From positions 4,764,501 to 4,828,500 of the forward strand of contig NZ_CP016634.1 in NCBI RefSeq assembly GCF_002741075.1: DNA of 64,000 bases, in the 5' to 3' direction. This DNA is from Pseudomonas putida (GTDB lineage: Bacteria > Pseudomonadota > Gammaproteobacteria > Pseudomonadales > Pseudomonadaceae). The translations under genes were made by a program, and so were the position numbers. The notes under the pieces are model-generated. The model saw only the letters and a program-made list of their open reading frames with translations, searched no databases and was not told the origin of the DNA. Positions 57,999 to 64,000 of this stretch are shown here, piece after piece (position 1 is the first letter of the stretch; the number at the start of each line of letters is the position of its first letter).

Positions 57999-59354
57999 AT
58001 GAATGCTCTAGCCCGCCGCGCCGCTGGCCTGTTGCTCAGCACGCTCTGCCTGCCGTTCGCGGCCCTTGCCGCCGATCCGCAACCCACTCACGAGTTCATC
58101 CTCGACAACGGCCTGAAAGTGGTCGTGCGCGAAGACCATCGCGCACCGGTGGTGGTCTCGCAGATTTGGTACAAGGTCGGCTCCAGCTACGAGACACCCG
58201 GCCAGACCGGCCTGTCCCACGCCCTCGAGCACATGATGTTCAAGGGCAGTGCCAAGATAGGCCCGGGCGAAGCTTCACGCATCCTGCGCGATCTGGGCGC
58301 CGAGGAAAACGCCTTCACCAGCGACGACTACACCGCCTATTACCAGGTACTGGCCCGCGACCGCCTGCCGGTGGCCCTGGAGCTCGAAGCCGACCGCCTG
58401 GCGAGCCTGCGCCTGCCGGCCGATGAGTTCAGCCGCGAAATCGAAGTCATCAAGGAAGAGCGCCGCCTGCGCACGGACGACCAGCCCAATGCCAAGGCCT
58501 ACGAGTTGTTTCGCGCGATGGCCTATCCGGCCAGTGGCTATCACACACCGACCATCGGCTGGATGGCCGACCTCGAACGCATGAAGGTCGAGGAACTGCG
58601 CCGCTGGTACGAGTCCTGGTACGCACCGAACAACGCCACCCTGGTGGTGGTCGGCGACGTCACCGCCGAAGAGGTCAAGGGCCTGGCGCAGAAGTATTTC
58701 GGCGCCATCCCCAAGCGCGCCGTTCCCCCGGCCAAGCTGCCCCTGGAACTGGCCAAGCCCGGCCTGCGTCAGCTGACCCTGCATGTGCGCACCCAACTGC
58801 CGAGCCTGATCTACGGCTTCAACGTGCCAAGCCTGGCCACCGCCAAGGACGCGCGCGCGGTCAATGCCCTGCGACTGATCTCGGCCCTGCTCGACGGCGG
58901 CTACAGCGCACGCATGCCCTCACGCCTGGAGCGTGGCCAGGAGCTGGTGGCCGGTGCCTCGTCGGGCTACAACGCGTTCACCCGGGGCGACAGCCTGTTC
59001 ATGATCTCGGCCACGCCAAACGTGCAGAAGCACAAAACCCTGGCAGACGTCGAGAAAGGCATCTGGCAGTTGCTCGATGAACTCAAGACCACACCACCCA
59101 CCGCCGAAGAGCTTGAGCGCGTGCGCGCCCAGGTGATCGCCGGGTTGGTCTACGACCGCGACTCCATCAGCAGCCAGGCCACCACCATCGGCCAGCTGGA
59201 GACCGTGGGCCTGTCCTGGAAGCTGATCGACAGCGAACTGGACGAACTCAAGCGCGTGACCCCGCAGGACATCCAGGACGCCGCACGCACCTATTTCACC
59301 CGCGAACGCCTGAGCGTTGCCCATGTATTGCCCGAGGAGTCCGCTCATGAGTGA
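57999..59354 (+). CDS. M16 zinc peptidase, catalytic subunit, secreted (first pair)
   Basis: The 451-residue protein has a signal peptide (LLLSTLCLPFAALA, cleavage before ADPQ) and an M16B fold. The inverted zinc motif HALEH and the downstream Glu (in EIEVIKEERR) mark an active pitrilysin-family subunit. It overlaps the second subunit by 8 nt. Such pairs act as a heterodimeric periplasmic peptidase, presumably on small peptides. Confidence 0.9.
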   Translation: MNALARRAAGLLLSTLCLPFAALAADPQPTHEFILDNGLKVVVREDHRAPVVVSQIWYKVGSSYETPGQTGLSHALEHMMFKGSAKIGPGEASRILRDLGAEENAFTSDDYTAYYQVLARDRLPVALELEADRLASLRLPADEFSREIEVIKEERRLRTDDQPNAKAYELFRAMAYPASGYHTPTIGWMADLERMKVEELRRWYESWYAPNNATLVVVGDVTAEEVKGLAQKYFGAIPKRAVPPAKLPLELAKPGLRQLTLHVRTQLPSLIYGFNVPSLATAKDARAVNALRLISALLDGGYSARMPSRLERGQELVAGASSGYNAFTRGDSLFMISATPNVQKHKTLADVEKGIWQLLDELKTTPPTAEELERVRAQVIAGLVYDRDSISSQATTIGQLETVGLSWKLIDSELDELKRVTPQDIQDAARTYFTRERLSVAHVLPEESAHE

Positions 59355-60843
59355 TCGCAGCGTCCCCCGCTACACCTTGTTCGGCCTCGGGGTCATCACC
59401 CTGGTCGTGGCCCTGGCCCTCGTGCTGGCGCGCCCGGCCCAGTCAGACAACGCCGCAAAGGCCCAGGACACAGCGGCGCGCCCAGCCAACACCCTGCAGT
59501 CGCTGGCCGAACTGGACGGCAAGGCGCCCAGCCGACGCCAGCTGAACATCCAGAGCTGGAACACCGCCGAAGGCGCGCGGGTGCTGTTCGTCGAAGCGCG
59601 TGAACTGCCGATGTTCGACCTGCGCGTGACCTTCGCCGCCGGCAGCAGCCAGGATGGCGATGTGCCGGGCCTGGCGACCCTGACCAATGCCATGCTCAAC
59701 GAAGGCGTGTCCGGCAAGGACGTGACCGCCATCGCCCAGGGCTTCGAAGGCCTGGGGGCGGATTTCGGCAATGGCTCCTACCGCGACATGGCGGTCGCCA
59801 GCCTGCGCAGCCTGAGCACGCCCGACAAACGTGAACCGGCCCTGAAGCTGTTCGCCGAAGTGGTGGGCAAGCCAACGTTCCCGGAAGACGCTCTCAAGCG
59901 CATCAAGAACCAACTGTTGGCCGGCTTCGAGTACGAAAAGCAGAACCCAGGCAAGATCGCCGGCAAGACGCTGTTCAACCAGCTCTACGGCAACCACCCG
60001 TATGCCCACCCCAGCGACGGCAGCGCCGAAAGCGTCCCCGGCATTACCCAAGCACAGCTGCGCACCTTCCACGCCAGGGCCTATGCCGCCGGCAATGCCG
60101 TGATCGCCCTGGTCGGTGACCTGAGCCGAGCCGAAGCCGAGGGCATCGCTGCTCAGGTCTCCAGCGCGCTGCCCAAGGGCCCGGCCCTGGCCAAACCCGC
60201 CCAGCCAGCCGAGCCCAAGCCTGGCTTGACCCATGTCGATTTCCCGTCCAAGCAGACCCACCTGATGCTGGCGGAGCTGGGCATCGACCGCCAGGACCCG
60301 GACTGGCCGGCGTTGTCCTTGGGCAACCAGATCCTCGGCGGCGGCGCTTTCGGCACCCGCCTGATGAGCGAAGTGCGCGAGAAGCGCGGCCTGACCTATG
60401 GTGTGTATTCGGTCTTCAGCCCCATGCAGGTACGCGGACCATTCATGATCAACCTGCAGACCCGTGCCGAATTGAGCGAAGGCACCCTCAAGCTGGTCCA
60501 GGACATCCTTGCCGACTACCTCAAGAGCGGCCCCACCCAGCAAGCGCTGGACGATGCCAAGCGCGAGCTGGCCGGCAGCTTCCCGCTGTCGAACGCCAGC
60601 AATTCGAGCATCGTCGGCCAACTGGGCGCCATCGGTTTCTACAACCTGCCACTGACCTGGCTCGAGGACTTCATGCAGCAGTCCCAGGACCTGACCGTCG
60701 AGCAGGTCAAGGCCGCCATGAACAAGCACCTGGCAGCGGACAAGCTGGTGATCGTTACCGTCGGCCCGACCGTGGCGCAGAAACCGCTGCCACCGCCCAC
60801 TGACAAACCCGCCGAGCAGCCGCTCGGCGTACCGGAGCACTAA
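59347..60843 (+). CDS. M16 peptidase non-catalytic subunit, membrane-anchored (first pair)
   Basis: The 498-residue partner has an N-terminal helix (YTLFGLGVITLVVALALVLA) but no HxxEH motif; the equivalent segment is GLATLTNAMLNEG. It retains the REKRGLTYGVYSV arginine/tyrosine element that shapes substrate binding in the paired subunit. It ends at the TAA sharing a base with the rsmD ATG. Confidence 0.88.
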   Translation: MSDRSVPRYTLFGLGVITLVVALALVLARPAQSDNAAKAQDTAARPANTLQSLAELDGKAPSRRQLNIQSWNTAEGARVLFVEARELPMFDLRVTFAAGSSQDGDVPGLATLTNAMLNEGVSGKDVTAIAQGFEGLGADFGNGSYRDMAVASLRSLSTPDKREPALKLFAEVVGKPTFPEDALKRIKNQLLAGFEYEKQNPGKIAGKTLFNQLYGNHPYAHPSDGSAESVPGITQAQLRTFHARAYAAGNAVIALVGDLSRAEAEGIAAQVSSALPKGPALAKPAQPAEPKPGLTHVDFPSKQTHLMLAELGIDRQDPDWPALSLGNQILGGGAFGTRLMSEVREKRGLTYGVYSVFSPMQVRGPFMINLQTRAELSEGTLKLVQDILADYLKSGPTQQALDDAKRELAGSFPLSNASNSSIVGQLGAIGFYNLPLTWLEDFMQQSQDLTVEQVKAAMNKHLAADKLVIVTVGPTVAQKPLPPPTDKPAEQPLGVPEH

Positions 60844-61445
60844 TGGCCAAGCCATCGACCCCTGCCCGTCCGGGCCAAGCCCAGAGCAAGGGCCCAGGAC
60901 ACCTGCGCATCATCGCCGGCGAGTGGCGCAGCCGCCGCCTGGCGGTCCCGGAAGGCGAAGGCCTGCGACCGACACCGGACCGGGTGCGCGAAACCCTGTT
61001 CAACTGGTTGGCGCCCTATATCGAGGGCGCCCTGGTGCTGGATGCCTTCACCGGCAGCGGCGCCCTGGTACTCGAGGCCCTGTCGCGGGGCGCCAAGGAC
61101 GCCGTCGCCCTGGACAGCAACCCAGCCGCCATCACCAACCTCAAGGACAACCTGGAAGTGTTGCGTTGTCCGCGTGGCCAGATCCTGCAGACCGATGCCC
61201 TGCGCTACCTGCAGGGCCCGGCCAAGCAGCAGTTCGACGTTGTGTTCCTCGACCCGCCCTTCCACCAGGACCTGCTGGCCAACACCTGCAATCTGCTGGA
61301 AGCGCACCAGTGGCTGAGCGCAAGCGCCTGGATCTATACCGAGAGCGAAGCGGCGCCTTCCACCTTGCAGATGCCCGGCAATTGGCGCCTGCACCGGGAG
61401 AAAAAAACCGGGCAGGTGCACTACGCGCTCTGGCAACGAGGCTGA
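60843..61445 (+). CDS. rsmD: 16S rRNA (guanine(966)-N2)-methyltransferase
   Basis: The 200-residue enzyme has the SAM site VLDAFTGSGALVLEALSRG and the catalytic DPPF motif. It starts on the last base of the upstream TAA. Length is usual for RsmD. Confidence 0.94.
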   Translation: MAKPSTPARPGQAQSKGPGHLRIIAGEWRSRRLAVPEGEGLRPTPDRVRETLFNWLAPYIEGALVLDAFTGSGALVLEALSRGAKDAVALDSNPAAITNLKDNLEVLRCPRGQILQTDALRYLQGPAKQQFDVVFLDPPFHQDLLANTCNLLEAHQWLSASAWIYTESEAAPSTLQMPGNWRLHREKKTGQVHYALWQRG

Positions 61446-61535
61446 ACCGGCGCCCCGCCTAATTATGTAACGCAGATGGGCCCACCCTTTCGCTGAAGCT
61501 GCTCCGGCTTATCGCCCTTGAGGAGCACTTCAGCG

Positions 61536-62861
61536 ATGATTTCTTCCCCACCTCCACGCCTAACCAGCCTCGACGCACTGGCATCGGCCAAACCCGCCCC
61601 ACTGCATCACTTCAGGCTGGATAACGGCTTCTCGGTCTACCTGCATGAAGACCACAGCGCCCCATTGGCTGCCGTCCAACTGTGGTACCACGTCGGCTCA
61701 AGCCATGAGCCAGCAGGGCATTCGAACCTCTCCCACCTGCTCGAGCACCTGATATTCCAAGGCAGCAACAAACTCCCTGCCGGGCAGTATTCCCGGCTGA
61801 TCGCCCGCCTGGGCGGTGTGGCCAATGCCACTACCCATGACGACGCCACCTCGTTCGAGATGAGCCTGCCTGCCACTCGGCTACCCATCGCCCTGGAGAT
61901 CATGGCCGATGCCATGCAAGGCGCGAACCTGGAACCGGCAGCATTCAGGCAGGAAGTCAAAGCCGTTGCGCACGAGCGCCGCCTCAAGGTGGACAATTCG
62001 CCGATCCAGCTGGCATTTGAACAGCACCTAAGGCTCGCCCATGGGGACAACGCCTATGGAGTGCCCAGCTTCGGCTATCCGATCGACCTGCAGGAAATGA
62101 GCCTGTCATCGGTACGTACGTGGTACCGAACCTGGTATCAACCAAACAACGCGACCCTGGTGGTCGCAGGCGCGATCGAGCCACAAGCCCTGCGTCAGCA
62201 GGTGGACACTTACTTTGCGGCCCTGCCACCCGCCCCGCTTCGTGAAAAATCCATCCCTCGCCACAGCGCCGTGCTTGCAGAGCGCAGCCAGACACTGGTT
62301 CAACCCACGCTGGTGGATGGCCTGTTCATGTCGTTCAACGTCCCCAGCCAGGCTACTGCGCCTTCTCGGGAAACCGCCCTGGCACTGCGCCTGCTCTGTC
62401 AAATTCTGGGTACCGGCTACAGCGCCAAACTGTACAACCACCTGGTCCGCGACAAGCGCATCCTCAAACGTACTCAACTCACCTACGACCACCACGTAAG
62501 GGGCGACACCCTGCTGACCCTCTCGACAACCACGGTCCCCCAGAGGGCCACTGCCCAGCAGGCGGCTACCCAGGCATGGCAATTGATCGACACACTTCGA
62601 ACCACAGCACTACCGCAAGCCGTGCTCGAAGGCGCAAAGCTGCGCTTGCTTGCCACCCGGCTGTATGAGCGCGATGACCTCGCGCACCAGGCGACACTCA
62701 TTGGTCATGCGGCCGCTGCGGGCCTTGACCCGGCGCTGCTCGATGAGGAGCCAAGCATCATCCGCGACCTTGCCAGCGCCACCCTGCAACGCGTTGCCTG
62801 CGAGTACCTGAGCCGGGAACGGCTGACGACAACCTACCTGCAGCAAGGAGTGCCAGCATGA
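61536..62861 (+). CDS. M16 zinc peptidase, catalytic subunit without signal peptide (second pair)
   Basis: The 441-residue protein has HLLEH and a downstream Glu in QEVKAVAHERR, so it should be active. It aligns with the first-pair catalytic subunit (VGSSHEPAGHSNLSHLLEH versus VGSSYETPGQTGLSHALEH) but is strongly diverged. No signal peptide is seen, so it may work in the cytosol. ATG 61536 is preceded by AGGAG at 61521-61525. It overlaps its partner gene by 4 nt. Codon use looks slightly less GC-biased than the first pair. Confidence 0.85.
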   Translation: MISSPPPRLTSLDALASAKPAPLHHFRLDNGFSVYLHEDHSAPLAAVQLWYHVGSSHEPAGHSNLSHLLEHLIFQGSNKLPAGQYSRLIARLGGVANATTHDDATSFEMSLPATRLPIALEIMADAMQGANLEPAAFRQEVKAVAHERRLKVDNSPIQLAFEQHLRLAHGDNAYGVPSFGYPIDLQEMSLSSVRTWYRTWYQPNNATLVVAGAIEPQALRQQVDTYFAALPPAPLREKSIPRHSAVLAERSQTLVQPTLVDGLFMSFNVPSQATAPSRETALALRLLCQILGTGYSAKLYNHLVRDKRILKRTQLTYDHHVRGDTLLTLSTTTVPQRATAQQAATQAWQLIDTLRTTALPQAVLEGAKLRLLATRLYERDDLAHQATLIGHAAAAGLDPALLDEEPSIIRDLASATLQRVACEYLSRERLTTTYLQQGVPA

Positions 62862-64000
62862 CCGACACCTATTCCATCTCGAAAACCTCCGGTCCCTGCA
62901 ACCACCTTGCCCCCGACACCCTCGCCCTGACCCTGGCCAACCTCGCTTCGGCGCAGGCCCTTGACCTCGAACCGTTCCCGCTCGTGAAGCACGACGTGCA
63001 GCATTGGCATACAAAAGAAGGCGCCCGCGTCCGTTTTCTGGCCTCCCATGAACGGCCGATGTTCGACCTGGTGCTGCAGTTCAGGGCTGGCAGCGCCCTG
63101 GATGGTGATACGCCGGGCCTGGCGGCCCTGACCCTCTACGCGCTCGACCAAGGCACAGCCCAGCTCGACGCGGACCAGTTCACCGAGCAACTGGAAGGGC
63201 TTGGCGCGATCATGAGCCGGCAAGTGACCCAGGACTGCGCCATGATCACGCTACGCAGTCTGAACATGCCGGCCCTGCGGGGCAGCGCGCTGCGATTGAT
63301 CACCGGGATGGTCGCCCGCCCCGCCTTTCGCCCCGAGGATGTGGCGAAAATCAGCGCACGCCTGGTCGGCGCCCAGCAAGGTAGCCTCCAGTCGCCCTAT
63401 GCGCAGTTGTTCGATGCCACGATGGGGCAACTGCTCGCAGGTCACCCCTATGCCACGCCACTGGCCGGAACGCTCGACGGCCTGGGCGCCCTGGCACCTG
63501 ACGACCTGCGCGCCTTTCATCGGCAGGCCTACTCGGCCAACAATCTCGACATCGGCGTGGTTGGCGACCTGTCCCGTGAAGAAGTCGAAGCACTGGTGAA
63601 CGATCTTGTACAGGCATTGCCGCAACAGTGGGCCGCCGTACCACCGCCCGCGCTACCAGCACCCATCGCTGGCACCCTCGATCTTGAGCGCCCAAGCGCC
63701 AGCACTCAGGTGCTGCTGACGCTACCGCTGCAAGTCTGGCCTGCAGACCCAGGCTATCCGGCGTTGCTGATGGCCAATGAAATCTTGGGGGCAGGTTTCG
63801 AATCACGCCTGACCGCCGAGCTGCGCACACGTCGCGCGCTGACTTACAGCATCTATGCTGTATTGAAACCGATGGATGCGGGATGCCTGTGGCAGGTGAG
63901 CTGGGATATCGCTCCTGAACACCGGGAGGCCTCCAGGGCTCTGGTGTCGAACGTGCTTGAATGCCTCATCGCCCATGGGCCCACCCAGGCCGAATGCGAC
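62858..64000 (+). CDS. M16 peptidase non-catalytic subunit, 3' end cut by window (second pair)
   Basis: At least 381 codons are open from ATG 62858 to the window edge. It lacks HxxEH at the place corresponding to GLAALTLYALDQG and keeps the R/Y-type element LRTRRALTYSIYAV. No signal peptide or membrane helix is evident, matching its cytosolic-looking partner. Confidence 0.85.
   Translation, partial: MTDTYSISKTSGPCNHLAPDTLALTLANLASAQALDLEPFPLVKHDVQHWHTKEGARVRFLASHERPMFDLVLQFRAGSALDGDTPGLAALTLYALDQGTAQLDADQFTEQLEGLGAIMSRQVTQDCAMITLRSLNMPALRGSALRLITGMVARPAFRPEDVAKISARLVGAQQGSLQSPYAQLFDATMGQLLAGHPYATPLAGTLDGLGALAPDDLRAFHRQAYSANNLDIGVVGDLSREEVEALVNDLVQALPQQWAAVPPPALPAPIAGTLDLERPSASTQVLLTLPLQVWPADPGYPALLMANEILGAGFESRLTAELRTRRALTYSIYAVLKPMDAGCLWQVSWDIAPEHREASRALVSNVLECLIAHGPTQAECD

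Overview
The window is a high-GC Pseudomonas chromosome segment, most probably from the P. putida group. The evidence is the dense gene packing with many ATGA overlaps, REP/BIME intergenic elements built on TTCGCGGG-TTTA/TGAA-CCCGC cores, and a core gene order I remember from that group: hemE, gltD, gltB, a DamX-like gene, aroB, aroK, pilQ to pilM, mrcA, maeB, rpmE, priA, argS, pilT, yggS, proC, yggT, metX, metW, rdgB, hemW, trmB, thiG, thiS, mtgA, rpoH, ftsX, ftsE, ftsY, M16 peptidases, rsmD. The species cannot be fixed from sequence inspection alone.

Positions 1-12509 are the 3' part of an aryl-polyene (xanthomonadin/flexirubin-like pigment) locus, all on the + strand and almost entirely joined by overlapping start and stop codons. 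It holds a membrane protein fragment, an aryl-acid ligase fused to a hot-dog dehydratase, a family 2 glycosyltransferase, a lipid A-type acyltransferase, an MIO aromatic amino acid ammonia-lyase, a 4HBT thioesterase, a LolA-like periplasmic carrier, an MMPL exporter, a DUF3261 lipoprotein, a ketosynthase, a second dehydratase, a ketoreductase and a second ketosynthase. Together these could make an aromatic starter from an amino acid, extend it as a polyene and move it to the outer envelope. The ACPs and any further subunits must lie left of the window.

Positions 12510-16053 carry a BIME, a divergent LysR regulator and YnfM-type MFS exporter pair, and hemE. Positions 16054-29648 hold a leftward block: glutamate synthase (gltBD), then the pilM-pilN-pilOP-pilQ-aroK-aroB-damX run. 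In that run PilO and PilP are one fused ORF that also reads 326 nt into pilQ. Positions 29809-42213 carry mrcA, maeB, a secreted thermonuclease, rpmE, priA, argS, a SPOR protein, a double-TM2 protein, an NlpC/P60 hydrolase and pilT.

Positions 42280-48854 are a rightward housekeeping block: yggS, proC, yggT, metX, metW, a DUF4426 gene, rdgB, hemW and a DUF3392 gene. At 48897-50306 sits a secreted trypsin-fold protease that I do not recall at this place in the group. Its leader has a TTGACA-type promoter with an operator-like dyad and a hairpin that buries the Shine-Dalgarno. Positions 50449-57768 run leftward with trmB, thiGS, a DUF423 gene, rpoH and ftsYEX; mtgA is rightward. The right end (57999-64000) has two tandem catalytic/non-catalytic M16 peptidase pairs separated by rsmD. 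The last gene is cut by the window edge. No tRNA, rRNA, CRISPR, insertion sequence or prophage was seen.
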